From NCBI GenBank assembly GCA_964362625.1, contig CAYIFA010000007.1, positions 1 to 27,698 on the forward strand: a stretch of DNA of 27,698 nt, given 5' to 3'. The notes beneath the pieces are model-generated. The model had not been told where the DNA came from. It did not search any database and saw nothing but the letters and a program-made list of their open reading frames with translations. Source of the DNA: CAYIFA01 sp964362625 (lineage in GTDB: Bacteria > Patescibacteriota > Minisyncoccia > 1-14-0-10-42-19). Shown here piece after piece: positions 13,212 to 21,135 of this stretch. Position 1 is the first letter of the stretch. Each line of letters starts with the position of its first letter. The translations under genes were made by a program, and so were the position numbers.

Positions 13212-14501
13212 ATGGGCAAGCGAATATTGGTAGTCGGTGGGGGCGGCCGGGAACATTCTTTGGCTTGGAAATTGTCGCAATCGCCAAAAGTCAGCCGGAT
13301 CTTTGCCGCGCCCGGCAACGGCATGCCGCCGGAAGTCGCCACCCCCACGCGCATCGATATAACCAACCTAGCCGGCCTCGCGGTTTTTGCCGAACAAAAC
13401 AAAGTTGATTTGACTATGGTCGGTCCGGACGAAGCATTAGCTTGCGGTATTGTAGACGTCTTTCAAGAACACGGACTAAATATCTTCGGCCCAACCAGAA
13501 GAGCGGCGCAAATTGAATGGTCCAAATCTTTTGCTAAAGAGTTCATGACCGCCGAAAAAATTCCAACCGCGAACTTCGGCGTGTTTAGAGATTATCAGGA
13601 AGCAATGGAGTTTGTCCGCGGTCATGACGCGCCAGTGGTAATCAAGGCAGATGGCCTAGCCCGCGGCAAGGGCGCGCATCTTTGTACTTCAACGGTTCAG
13701 GCCGAGCAAACCCTGCGCAGTATAATGATTGAAAAAATTCACGGTAGCGCTGGAAACAAAGTTGTGATTGAAGACTTCGTTACTGGAAACGAGCTCTCTC
13801 TTCACGTCTTGACCGACGGTAAAAATTTTAGCGTCTTTCCAGCGTCTCAAGATTACAAACGACTGATGGACGGAGATGCGGGCCCCAACACTGGCGGCAT
13901 GGGAGCTTTTGCGCCAGTGCCGCGGATTGAGGAATTTTCCCGGAACTCCTCTTTTAATTATTGGGTCAGCCGCGGAATTGTCGAACCGGCTATTTTGGGA
14001 CTAGAAAAGCGCGGGCGTCCGTTTGTTGGATGTCTTTATCCCGGACTCAAGGGCTGGAAGGTTTTGGAGTTTAATTCTCGATTTGGCGATCCGGAAGCCG
14101 AAATTTATATGCGGCTCCTGAAAACAGATCTGCTCGACTTACTCGAGGCATGTATCGAGGGGCGATTGGATCAATCGAAGATCGAGTGGTTTCCGGGTTA
14201 CGCAGTGTGCGTGGTTATGGCATCCAAAGGGTATGGCTATTCCGAATCGTTCCCAACCTGTTTGCCGGTTAATGGAATTGACCGCGCCCAACAGGTTCCG
14301 GGAGTAATTGTCTTTCATGCCGGGACTTCCCGAGATTCGGTTGGGAACATTAATACCGCCGGCGGACGGGTGTTGGCTGTCACGTGTCATGCCGAAACCC
14401 TCAAAATAGCTATTGAGAATGTCTACGAAGCGGTCCGCCATCTTCACTTTCCGGGAGCGTATTACCGGCGCGATATTGCGAAAGATGCTTTGCCGAAATA
14501 A
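13212..14501 (+). CDS. purD: Phosphoribosylamine-glycine ligase (GAR synthetase)
   Basis: PurD (429 aa) performs the second step of purine synthesis, joining glycine to phosphoribosylamine with ATP. The N-terminal domain begins KRILVVGGGGREHSLAWKL. The ATP-grasp core has PVVIKADGLARGKGA, NTGGMGAFAP and FNSRFGDPEAE, and the C-terminal domain ends with the GGRVLAVT-type segment. Length is normal. The ATG at 13212 follows GGGG at 7 nt; an out-of-frame ATG at 13205 lies between them. It stands alone, diverging from the lyase gene, with a terminator behind it. No other purine genes are in view. Confidence 0.95.
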   Translation: MGKRILVVGGGGREHSLAWKLSQSPKVSRIFAAPGNGMPPEVATPTRIDITNLAGLAVFAEQNKVDLTMVGPDEALACGIVDVFQEHGLNIFGPTRRAAQIEWSKSFAKEFMTAEKIPTANFGVFRDYQEAMEFVRGHDAPVVIKADGLARGKGAHLCTSTVQAEQTLRSIMIEKIHGSAGNKVVIEDFVTGNELSLHVLTDGKNFSVFPASQDYKRLMDGDAGPNTGGMGAFAPVPRIEEFSRNSSFNYWVSRGIVEPAILGLEKRGRPFVGCLYPGLKGWKVLEFNSRFGDPEAEIYMRLLKTDLLDLLEACIEGRLDQSKIEWFPGYAVCVVMASKGYGYSESFPTCLPVNGIDRAQQVPGVIVFHAGTSRDSVGNINTAGGRVLAVTCHAETLKIAIENVYEAVRHLHFPGAYYRRDIAKDALPK

Positions 14502-14508
14502 AAGTTTC

Positions 14509-14541
14509 CCACAGAGGTCCAACCTCTGTGGTTATTTTTAG
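14509..14541 (+). terminator. Terminator after purD
   Basis: CCACAGAGG (14509-14517) pairs perfectly with CCTCTGTGG (14523-14531), followed by TTATTTTT. It separates purD from the convergent pilin-like gene. Confidence 0.85.
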
Positions 14542-14543
14542 GA

Positions 14544-14828
14544 TTACGTAAGGGTCTGGAAGAAACTTACGATGGCCGTCGCGAAAGCCCAAGCTCCGAG
14601 AACAAAAATCGCGCCGATAACTGACCAGGTAAGCACGCTTTTAGCTTTGGTGATTTGCTGTTCGCTACCACGGGCGGAAACAAACAGAAAACCGGCATAA
14701 ATAATGAAAATTATCACAACTGGGATGATAACAATCGCGACCATTTGCAGTAGGGCCTCAACCACCTTAGGGATAGTATCAAGCTGAGAGCCTAACGGAT
14801 TATCAAATATTGCGGCTAACAAATCCAT
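14544..14828 (-). CDS. VirB2/TrbC-type pilin-like membrane protein
   Basis: This 94-aa protein has two long hydrophobic segments (about residues 26-49 and 66-89) separated by the polar loop SARGSEQQITKAKSVLTW. The loop with G-x-E-Q-x-x-K-A-K and the following IGAIFVLGAWAFATAI fit the type IV secretion pilin families (TrbC/VirB2, T4SS_pilin) that are common in CPR genomes. It may form a pilus or a membrane channel, but no other secretion gene is nearby. There is no SD. An extended -10 lies 6 nt before the ATG. Confidence 0.75.
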   Translation of the reverse strand: MDLLAAIFDNPLGSQLDTIPKVVEALLQMVAIVIIPVVIIFIIYAGFLFVSARGSEQQITKAKSVLTWSVIGAIFVLGAWAFATAIVSFFQTLT

Positions 14829-14843
14829 ATTTTTAATATATCA
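14829..14843 (-). promoter_or_regulatory. Extended -10 promoter, leaderless pilin-like gene
   Basis: On the minus strand TGA is followed directly by TATATT (14835-14840, TGn extended -10), then by AAAAAT and the ATG at 14828. No SD is present. Confidence 0.5.
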
Positions 14844-14880
14844 CAAATAAAAAACCCCGCCGAGCTTAGCTCGACGGTTT
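14844..14880 (-). terminator. Terminator of the F1 ATP synthase / carbonic-anhydrase-like operon
   Basis: On the minus strand, CCGTCGAGCT pairs with AGCTCGGCGG (14857-14876, one T-G pair), and GGTTTTTTATTT follows. It ends the transcript that starts at atpA. Confidence 0.85.
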
Positions 14881-14886
14881 AGAATT

Positions 14887-15285
14887 TTACCATACCATCC
14901 GGCTTTCTTCTTTCAGGAAGTAATGCGCTTCTATAATCAGACTGGGGAAATTCTTTTTTAGGAATGGCGCCGCCTTGCCCAGTTCTCGCTTATGGAATTC
15001 TTCTTCTTTGGCGGCGTCCGTAAATTCTTTACCAACCAGTTTATATGCCCCGCACTTGGAGTGGTTAACCAATATCAAAAACTCAAATGGATGTAGGGTG
15101 TAAGCTGCTTTTATTTTTGAAATAACGATTTTCGGCAGATGAGAATCGGACGGGGAAACCAGGTTTTTTACCGCGCCTGGATCCGGGTCAAAGAAATAAT
15201 TATGCCGTCCGAAACGCTGGTCGAAAATTTCGACTAAGTGCGGCCAGACCATCGGGTCAAAGCAGGTATAGACATAGGCTTTCAT
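14887..15285 (-). CDS. Beta-carbonic-anhydrase-like protein (Pro_CA_2 type)
   Basis: This 132-aa protein starts MKAYVYTCFD and contains LVNHSKCGAY. C8-x-D10 and H75-x-x-C78 have the spacing of the four zinc ligands of beta carbonic anhydrases. The Arg that normally follows the Asp (CxDxR) is absent (CFDPM), and the protein is much shorter than the usual 200 residues. It may bind zinc, but CO2 hydration is uncertain. I chose the ATG at 15285, 1 nt after the atpC stop; an in-frame TTG at 15303 is an alternative. It is the last gene of the atpAGDC transcript. Confidence 0.7.
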   Translation of the reverse strand: MKAYVYTCFDPMVWPHLVEIFDQRFGRHNYFFDPDPGAVKNLVSPSDSHLPKIVISKIKAAYTLHPFEFLILVNHSKCGAYKLVGKEFTDAAKEEEFHKRELGKAAPFLKKNFPSLIIEAHYFLKEESRMVW

Positions 15286-15286
15286 G

Positions 15287-15532
15287 TTAGCTTGAGTTCG
15301 CAAGTATTATCACCTCACTGTTTGGTTTGACCTCCAAGATTCCTCCGTTCAATTCGGTTTCATTTTCGTTGTTCTGCCGGTCAGTATAACGCAGTTTTCC
15401 CGGTCGGGCAATAGTAATAAGGGGCAAGTGGTTATCTAGTACCGTAATTTCTCCGCTAGCTGTTTTCAGCGTGAAGCTCTTGATATCTCCGGAAAACAAC
15501 GTTTCCTGTATGGTGTGTATTGCTAGTTTCAT
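15287..15532 (-). CDS. atpC: ATP synthase F1 subunit epsilon, N-terminal domain only
   Basis: Subunit epsilon belongs to the central stalk. This 81-aa protein has the beta-sandwich domain: TLFSGDIKSFTLKTASGEITVLDNHLPL is the typical signature, and GGILEVKPNSEVIILA is its last strand. The usual C-terminal helical hairpin (about 50 residues), which inhibits ATP hydrolysis in many bacteria, is missing, since the stop follows the sandwich directly. It lies 78 nt after atpD, the largest gap in the F1 block, and that gap holds an inverted repeat. Confidence 0.88.
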   Translation of the reverse strand: MKLAIHTIQETLFSGDIKSFTLKTASGEITVLDNHLPLITIARPGKLRYTDRQNNENETELNGGILEVKPNSEVIILANSS

Positions 15533-15551
15533 TGTTTAGAAAACAGTAATC

Positions 15552-15619
15552 AGTAACTAGTAAACAGGAAGCTATCTATCGTCTGGAATCGTGACCCTAG
15601 TTACTGTTTACTAATTACT
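15552..15619. repeat. Inverted repeat between atpD and atpC
   Basis: Arms 15552-15567 (AGTAACTAGTAAACAG) and 15604-15619 (CTGTTTACTAATTACT) are complementary at 15 of 16 positions around a 36-nt loop. The second arm covers the atpD stop codon. In the mRNA it could form a stem between atpD and atpC. Confidence 0.6.
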
Positions 15620-16981
15620 AGTCACTTCTTCAATACTTCCCTTCAAATAAAACGCCTCCTCGGGCTTGTTATCGTGCCGACCTTCCAAAATTTCTTTAAA
15701 GCCGCGAATAGTTTCTTCGCGTTTTACGAATTTTCCGGCTCTTCCGGTGAACGTTTCGGCAACGAAAAACGGCTGGGACAAAAATCTTTGAACTCTGCGC
15801 GCGCGGTTAACAGTTACCTTGTCTTCATCCGATAACTCTTCCATCCCCAAAATATTTATTATATCTTGAAGTTCGGCGTAGCGTTGAAGCGTGCGCTGTA
15901 CTCCGCGCGCCGCTAGGTAGTGTTCCCCTCCAACGATTTTGGGATTAAGCGCCGAAGAAGAAGACGCAAGCGGATCTACTGCCGGATAAATTCCGAGTTC
16001 GGTTAGAGATCGGGATAGCACGATAGTTGAATCCAAGTGGCTAAACGTGGTTGCCGGCGCGGGATCGGTGATATCATCGGCCGGAACATAAATTGCCTGT
16101 ACCGAAGTTATTGAGCCATTTTTCGTGGAAGTGATGCGCTCTTGCAATTCGCCCATTTCGGAAGCAAGAGTCGGCTGATACCCCACTGCCGACGGCATGC
16201 GGCCAAGGAGCGCCGACACTTCGGAACCGGCTTGCGAGTATCTGAAAATATTATCAATAAACAACAGCACATCTTTTGATTCTTCATCTCTAAAATATTC
16301 GGCCATGGTCAGCGCGGTGAGCGGAGTGCGCAGCCGCGCGCCCGGCACCTCGTTCATTTGCCCGTAAACCAAAGCGGTTTTATCAATCACGCCGGATTCT
16401 TTCATTTCGCGTATCAAATCATTTCCTTCGCGGCTTCTTTCGCCGACACCGGCAAAAACCGAGACCCCGCCGGATTCTTCGGCAACATTTCTGATTAATT
16501 CCATGAGCAGCACGGTTTTGCCTACGCCGGCTCCGCCGAACAACCCGATTTTACCTCCTTTAATAAATGGGGCGAGCAAGTCAATTACTTTTATTCCGGT
16601 TTCGAAAACTTCGGTTTTGGTTGACTGCTCGGAAAACGCGGGCGCGTGGCGGTGGATCGGAGAATATTTCTGGAATTTTATTTCTTTGCTGCTCAATGGT
16701 TTTCCTAATGCGTTAAAGACATGGCCCAAAACCTCCGGCCCAACCGGAACAGCTATCGGACTCCCGGAATCTTTGACTGCCATTCCGCGCGTTAAGCCAT
16801 CGGTGGATGAAAGGGCGATCGCACGCACCAGCCCAAACCCCAGATGTTTTGCTGTTTCCAATGTTACGATTTCGGCGTCCGCAATATCAATGGTTAGGGC
16901 GTTATATAGCGCGGGCAGTTTGCCTTCCTTAAATTCCACATCCACCACTGGCCCGATTATCTGTGTTATTTTCCCATTCAT
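15611..16981 (-). CDS. atpD: ATP synthase F1 subunit beta
   Basis: The catalytic beta subunit (456 aa) has the Walker A motif GGAGVGKT at 149-156, GERSREGND with the catalytic Glu about 25-30 residues later, and the Walker B strand DVLLFIDNIFRYSQAGSEVS. The C-terminal helical domain is present (ILGMEELSDEDKVTVNRARR). Length is normal. The start overlaps the atpG stop (ATGA). The C-terminus SIEEVTSN lies within the inverted repeat described at 15552-15619. Confidence 0.97.
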   Translation of the reverse strand: MNGKITQIIGPVVDVEFKEGKLPALYNALTIDIADAEIVTLETAKHLGFGLVRAIALSSTDGLTRGMAVKDSGSPIAVPVGPEVLGHVFNALGKPLSSKEIKFQKYSPIHRHAPAFSEQSTKTEVFETGIKVIDLLAPFIKGGKIGLFGGAGVGKTVLLMELIRNVAEESGGVSVFAGVGERSREGNDLIREMKESGVIDKTALVYGQMNEVPGARLRTPLTALTMAEYFRDEESKDVLLFIDNIFRYSQAGSEVSALLGRMPSAVGYQPTLASEMGELQERITSTKNGSITSVQAIYVPADDITDPAPATTFSHLDSTIVLSRSLTELGIYPAVDPLASSSSALNPKIVGGEHYLAARGVQRTLQRYAELQDIINILGMEELSDEDKVTVNRARRVQRFLSQPFFVAETFTGRAGKFVKREETIRGFKEILEGRHDNKPEEAFYLKGSIEEVTSN

Positions 16982-17901
16982 AAGTTAGAACCAGCGGTTA
17001 TTTCGGTTAATTCTCTGGTAATTCCGGCTTGCCGATTTTTATTATATGTAAGCGTTAGTTCTTCCATTAAATCCCTAGCCGCGTCAGTCGCGTTTTTCAT
17101 CGCCACCATCCGGGCGGAGTGCTCGGAAGCATTTGACTCCAAAATTATATGATGAACATGCATCCGAATCAATTGCGGCACGAGTGTCTTTAAAACTTCT
17201 TCCGCGCTGGGTTCAAATTTGTATTCGTAGTTATATCTGTTTGCCGTTGACTGTTGGCTGTCCCCTAGTAATGAATATTTACCATACTCCGGTAAAATTC
17301 CCTTTACCGCTTCCTCTATACCCTCTTTAGTTACCGGCAGAATTTTTTTAAGCGTTGTTTCTTGTTTTAAAGTTGTGCGGAAATTAGTATAAACTACGTC
17401 GAGCTCATCAAACGCGCCGAGCAAATATCCATCGACTACAGTTTCGGCAATCGGCAACGTTTCTCCCAGCGTAAAAAAATCGCCAAAACCCGAAAAGCTT
17501 CTCTGGATTTCAACTCCTCTTCTCTCAAAATATTCCTTGGCCTTTCTGCCGACTGTAATTAGTGAATATTTTTTGCCAGAATGAGCTTTTGAATTTAGCC
17601 ACAAGCCAGCGATCTTTAAAACGTTCGCGTTAAAAGCTCCGGCTAGCCCTTTGTCAGAGGTTACCGCCAGCAACGCCGATTTTTTCACATCGCGCGGCTG
17701 CAAAAGTTGCGGCAAATGCGAAGTATGATCCAATAAATTGCCCAGCATTTCGAGCGACGCGACCGCGAAGGCGCGAGAATTAATAGCAAACCCCTGCGAT
17801 TTTCGCATTTTGGTTGCGCTTACCACCTCCATCGCCTTGGTGATCTGGCTAGTGTTTTTTACCGATTTTATCCGGCGTTTAATTTCTTTAATAGATGGCA
17901 T
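16978..17901 (-). CDS. atpG: ATP synthase F1 subunit gamma
   Basis: The rotor subunit gamma (307 aa) begins MPSIKEIKRRIKSVKNTSQI with TKAMEVVSATKMRKSQ, and ends with MVAMKNATDAARDLMEELTL and ITRELTEITAGSNL. These N- and C-terminal helices form the central coiled coil inside the F1 head. The middle domain starts with SALLAVTSDKGLAGAFNANV. The length is slightly above the usual 285-290. It directly abuts atpA (ATG one base from the atpA stop) and overlaps atpD by 4 nt. Confidence 0.95.
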   Translation of the reverse strand: MPSIKEIKRRIKSVKNTSQITKAMEVVSATKMRKSQGFAINSRAFAVASLEMLGNLLDHTSHLPQLLQPRDVKKSALLAVTSDKGLAGAFNANVLKIAGLWLNSKAHSGKKYSLITVGRKAKEYFERRGVEIQRSFSGFGDFFTLGETLPIAETVVDGYLLGAFDELDVVYTNFRTTLKQETTLKKILPVTKEGIEEAVKGILPEYGKYSLLGDSQQSTANRYNYEYKFEPSAEEVLKTLVPQLIRMHVHHIILESNASEHSARMVAMKNATDAARDLMEELTLTYNKNRQAGITRELTEITAGSNL

Positions 17902-19461
17902 TTATTGTTTTCTAAAATCGTCTAGCGCGGCTTTTAATTTTTCTTCGGTATCTTTAGCAAGATCTCCGGATGTTCTGGTTTCTTCCAAAATATCGTTATG
18001 TAAGCCCTCTAAATACCCAACTAATTTTCCTGCTATTTTTGATGTTTCTTCCGGATTCAGGTCATCGAAATATCCGTTGGTTGCCGCGTAAATTACCATC
18101 ACCTGTTTTTCAAACGAAATTGGCTCAAGTTCCGGCTGTTTTAAAATCTCGGTAAGAATTTTACCGCGCTCCAGGCGCTTGCGGGTTGATTCGTCCAAGT
18201 CAGAAGCAAACTGGGCAAAAGCCGCTAATTCCCGGAATTGCGCGAGTTCCAATCGAAGACGTCCAGCAACTTTTTTCATTGCTTTGGTTTGCGCTGATGA
18301 TCCTACGCGCGAGACCGAAAGCCCGACATTTACCGCCGGCCGTATGCCCTGGAAGAAAAGATCCGGCTCAAGGTAAATTTGCCCGTCGGTAATTGAAATT
18401 ACATTGGTTGGAATATAGGCCGAGACATCACCAAGCTGGGTCTCAATAATTGGAAGCGCGGTAAGCGACCCGCCGCCATGTTCCTGATCAAGTTTGGCCG
18501 CGCGTTCAAGCAGACGCGAATGCAGATAAAAAATATCTCCGGGATATGCTTCGCGTCCGGGGGGACGGCGCATTAACAGGGAAAGTTCGCGGTAAGCCCA
18601 AGCATGCTTTGAAAGATCATCATAAATTACCAGCGCATCTTTCCCTTGATGCATAAAATATTCGCCGATGGCGGCGCCGGTGTAAGGCGCCAGATACCAC
18701 AAAGATGCCGGACTGGAACTTGGAGCGGAAACAACAATCGTATAATCCATTGCTCCGGCTTCTTTCAGAGTGGAAACTATGCGCGCAAGTTTGGATTCTT
18801 TTTGTCCGATAGCCACATATATGCAAATTGGCGTAGGATTACGCCGGTCCCGGCCTTGGTTTATTATGGCGTCAATCGCTATCGAGGTTTTTCCGATCTG
18901 ACGGTCCCCTATGATAAGTTCGCGCTGTCCCCGGCCAATCGGGATCATGGCGTCAATTGCTTTAATCCCAGTATGCAGTGGGGTGTTTACCGGTTCACGC
19001 TCCAGCACTCCCGGCGCGACTCTTTCAACCGGATAGAAAACTTCTCCGAAATTATCCTTAAAAATAGGGCCGCGATCATCAAGCGGGTTACCCAGAGCGT
19101 TAATCACCCGCCCAATCAGTTCGCTGCCCACTCGTACCGAAAGCACGCGTCCGGTATGTTTAACGATGTCGCCCTCCTTTATTTTCAAATAATCGCCGAG
19201 CACAATTATGCCGACCGAGTCTTCTTCGAGGTTGAAGGCAATGCCGTTTACGTCTCCGGATACGGTTTCAATAACCACCATTTCCTGGCTCGACACCTCC
19301 GAAAGTCCGCTCGCCCTTGCGATTCCATCACCCACCTCGGTGATATGCCCGATTTTTTCCGCTCTTACTCGCCCGTCAAAACCTTCGATTTCTTTTTTGA
19401 GATTTTCTATTAAGTCCATACCTTTAAAGGAAGTATAGAGCTTTTCTTCTGTTTTTGCCAT
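17902..19461 (-). CDS. atpA: ATP synthase F1 subunit alpha
   Basis: The non-catalytic nucleotide-binding alpha subunit (519 aa) has the N-terminal crown with GDGIARASGL, the Walker A motif GDRQIGKT at 185-192, and Walker B in ALVIYDDLSKHAWAYRELSLL. VGLSVSRVGSSAQTKAMKKV and the C-terminal helical domain follow. Length is normal. It is the first gene of the minus-strand F1 block; I see no clear promoter or SD upstream. In most bacteria atpA follows atpH directly. Here it is 7.5 kb away in opposite orientation. Confidence 0.97.
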   Translation of the reverse strand: MAKTEEKLYTSFKGMDLIENLKKEIEGFDGRVRAEKIGHITEVGDGIARASGLSEVSSQEMVVIETVSGDVNGIAFNLEEDSVGIIVLGDYLKIKEGDIVKHTGRVLSVRVGSELIGRVINALGNPLDDRGPIFKDNFGEVFYPVERVAPGVLEREPVNTPLHTGIKAIDAMIPIGRGQRELIIGDRQIGKTSIAIDAIINQGRDRRNPTPICIYVAIGQKESKLARIVSTLKEAGAMDYTIVVSAPSSSPASLWYLAPYTGAAIGEYFMHQGKDALVIYDDLSKHAWAYRELSLLMRRPPGREAYPGDIFYLHSRLLERAAKLDQEHGGGSLTALPIIETQLGDVSAYIPTNVISITDGQIYLEPDLFFQGIRPAVNVGLSVSRVGSSAQTKAMKKVAGRLRLELAQFRELAAFAQFASDLDESTRKRLERGKILTEILKQPELEPISFEKQVMVIYAATNGYFDDLNPEETSKIAGKLVGYLEGLHNDILEETRTSGDLAKDTEEKLKAALDDFRKQ

Positions 19462-19489
19462 AGTTTACAGCTCACACAATCCAAAATCA

Positions 19490-19518
19490 TTGACTTTTTA
19501 ATCGGGGTTTGCTAGAAT
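19490..19518 (+). promoter_or_regulatory. Strong sigma-70-type promoter of the SPFH unit
   Basis: TTGACT (19490-19495) and TAGAAT (19513-19518) are separated by exactly 17 nt. Transcription would begin near 19525, giving a leader of about 70 nt with an SD, unlike the leaderless arrangement of many other genes here. The leader holds a small hairpin (TGGC/GCCA) followed by TTTTT, which could attenuate. Confidence 0.7.
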
Positions 19519-19594
19519 ACGGCCAGTATCGGGAACGTGGCAAATGGGCCATTTTTCTCGATAGTTCTTAATATAAATACAGGAGGAACGCTGT

Positions 19595-19843
19595 ATGAAC
19601 GTCGTGGCGGTGTTAGAAATAGCCCTGGCCGTGCTGGTGGTTCTCACCGGCGTGACCCAACTCGTGGTACCCCTTTGGCGTGGAACTCCGGTCTTTCCAT
19701 TATTCCGTAGAGAACGCAAGCTCGAGGCGGAACTGGCGGATGCCAGTGAGGAAGTCGTTGAGGCGGATCTCGAGCGTCAGATTGCGGAAAAACGACGTTT
19801 GGCGGAGAGGACACGAAGGCCACCTGGCCCTCACTCTTTATAG
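19595..19843 (+). CDS. Small membrane protein with charged C-terminal helix
   Basis: This 82-aa protein has one N-terminal membrane segment (about residues 4-27, VAVLEIALAVLVVLTGVTQLVV). A Glu/Arg-rich amphipathic helix with REREL/ERQIAEKRR-type sequence and a Pro-rich tail follow. AGGAGG lies about 9 nt before the ATG. It precedes the SPFH gene on the same strand by 56 nt and probably shares its promoter. I do not recognise the family. The arrangement recalls small partner proteins next to stomatin/SPFH genes, but it is not NfeD. GC-rich third codon positions match the SPFH gene and differ from the neighbours. Confidence 0.65.
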   Translation: MNVVAVLEIALAVLVVLTGVTQLVVPLWRGTPVFPLFRRERKLEAELADASEEVVEADLERQIAEKRRLAERTRRPPGPHSL

Positions 19844-19899
19844 CCATTCGTCGCGTCCAGTTGGTCATTCAACCACCAAACCAACAAAAGGAGGGACAC

Positions 19900-21123
19900 A
19901 TGTCATTCAGAAGGACGCTTTCTCTTGGTATCGTTCTGGTTATGCTCGTTGTCGTAGGACTCATGAGTTTTTCGCTCTTCGAGTACCTCGACTCCAGTCA
20001 GATCATGGTCATTCAGTATCCAAGCGGAACGCTGAAGATCGCTGCCCAACCCGGCATCTACGGCCAGTGGTTCGGTTCGGTAACCAAGTATCAGAAGCGA
20101 GACCAGTTCTGGTTTAGCTTAAAACCGGACCAGGGCAAGAAAGATGACGAATCCATCAAGATCAGATTCAACGACGGCGGCCATGCCACAATTTCGGGTT
20201 CCATCGCCTGGGAGATGCCGGCGGACGAAAAAAATATGGCGTCCTTGCACATGAAATACAGGAGTCACCACGCAGTTGAACAGCAACTCATCCGAACGGT
20301 CATGGAGAAGTCGGTCTACATGACTGGGCCGCTTATGTCCTCAGCCGAGTCTTATGCCGCCAGACGCAACGAGCTATTGAATCTAATCGATGACCAGATT
20401 GTAAACGGCGTCTTCAAGACCGAGGCGATTCAAGAGAGGGTTAAGGATCCGATGACCGGTATCGACAAGACGGTCACCGTGGTTAAACTGGTCAAGGGCT
20501 CTGATGGGAAATATCTCCGTCAGGACAACAGCCCACTCGATGAATTCGGCATCAAGACTTTTAACCTAGCAATCAACAGCGTCGCCTATGACCAGATCGT
20601 AGAGCAGCAGATCCAGCAACAGCAGGCGGCGATCATGCAGGTGCAGACTGCCATCGCCGGCGCCAAGGAAGCCGAACAGCGGGCCATCACTGCCGAGAAG
20701 AACGGCCAGGCCGAAGCGGCTAAGGCGAAGTGGGCCCAGGAAGTCATCAAGGCCCAAGCTGTCACGGAGGCTCAACAGAAGCTCGAGGTGGCCAGTCTTG
20801 CCGCGAAGGAAGCTGAACAGTATAAGCGGGCGGAGATCTTGCGGGGTGAAGGCGAAGGCGAACGCAAGCGTCTGGTCATGCAGGCCGACGGCGCGCTTGA
20901 GAAAAAGCTTTACGCATGGGTCGAATCCCAGAAGCTTTGGTCCAACGCATTCTCCCAGGCCAAGCAACCGATCGTGCCAAGCGTAGTCATGGGCAGCGGG
21001 ACCGGTTCCGCGGTAGCGGGTTCCGGATTCCAGCAGTTCATGGAGATACTGGCTGCTAAGGCGGCCAAGGACCTCGGGCTCGACATGGGAGTACCGGGCG
21101 CAGAGAAGACTAACAAGAAGTAA
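19900..21123 (+). CDS. SPFH/Band 7 domain membrane protein
   Basis: This 407-aa protein has an N-terminal membrane segment (about residues 9-28, GIVLVMLVVVGLMSFSLF) and an SPFH-like domain (about 30-230). A long Ala/Glu/Gln-rich coiled coil (about 230-335, with AEKNGQAEAAKAKWAQE and AEILRGEGEGERKR) is typical of stomatin/flotillin/prohibitin proteins, and a Gly/Ser-rich stretch precedes the C-terminus. Such proteins build large ring-shaped membrane assemblies. I chose the ATG at 19900, preceded by AAAGGAGG; an upstream in-frame ATG at 19861 lacks an SD. The codon use is richer in G/C at third positions than in neighbours, suggesting transfer. A strong terminator follows. Confidence 0.82.
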   Translation: MSFRRTLSLGIVLVMLVVVGLMSFSLFEYLDSSQIMVIQYPSGTLKIAAQPGIYGQWFGSVTKYQKRDQFWFSLKPDQGKKDDESIKIRFNDGGHATISGSIAWEMPADEKNMASLHMKYRSHHAVEQQLIRTVMEKSVYMTGPLMSSAESYAARRNELLNLIDDQIVNGVFKTEAIQERVKDPMTGIDKTVTVVKLVKGSDGKYLRQDNSPLDEFGIKTFNLAINSVAYDQIVEQQIQQQQAAIMQVQTAIAGAKEAEQRAITAEKNGQAEAAKAKWAQEVIKAQAVTEAQQKLEVASLAAKEAEQYKRAEILRGEGEGERKRLVMQADGALEKKLYAWVESQKLWSNAFSQAKQPIVPSVVMGSGTGSAVAGSGFQQFMEILAAKAAKDLGLDMGVPGAEKTNKK

Positions 21124-21135
21124 TGTAACAGCAAG

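Noticed and set aside
13199..13408. Short plus-strand frame starting just before purD
   Set aside because: It overlaps purD in another frame and has no family features; purD begins with a perfect GGGGREHS N-terminus at 13212.
18646..19413. 255-codon plus-strand frame opposite atpA
   Set aside because: atpA is certain on the other strand; this frame has no recognisable motif and is a shadow.
11943..19490. Inverted repeats at the breakpoints of the proposed atp inversion
   Set aside because: I compared the sequences after atpH and before atpA by eye and found no convincing shared repeat, so the mechanism is unknown.
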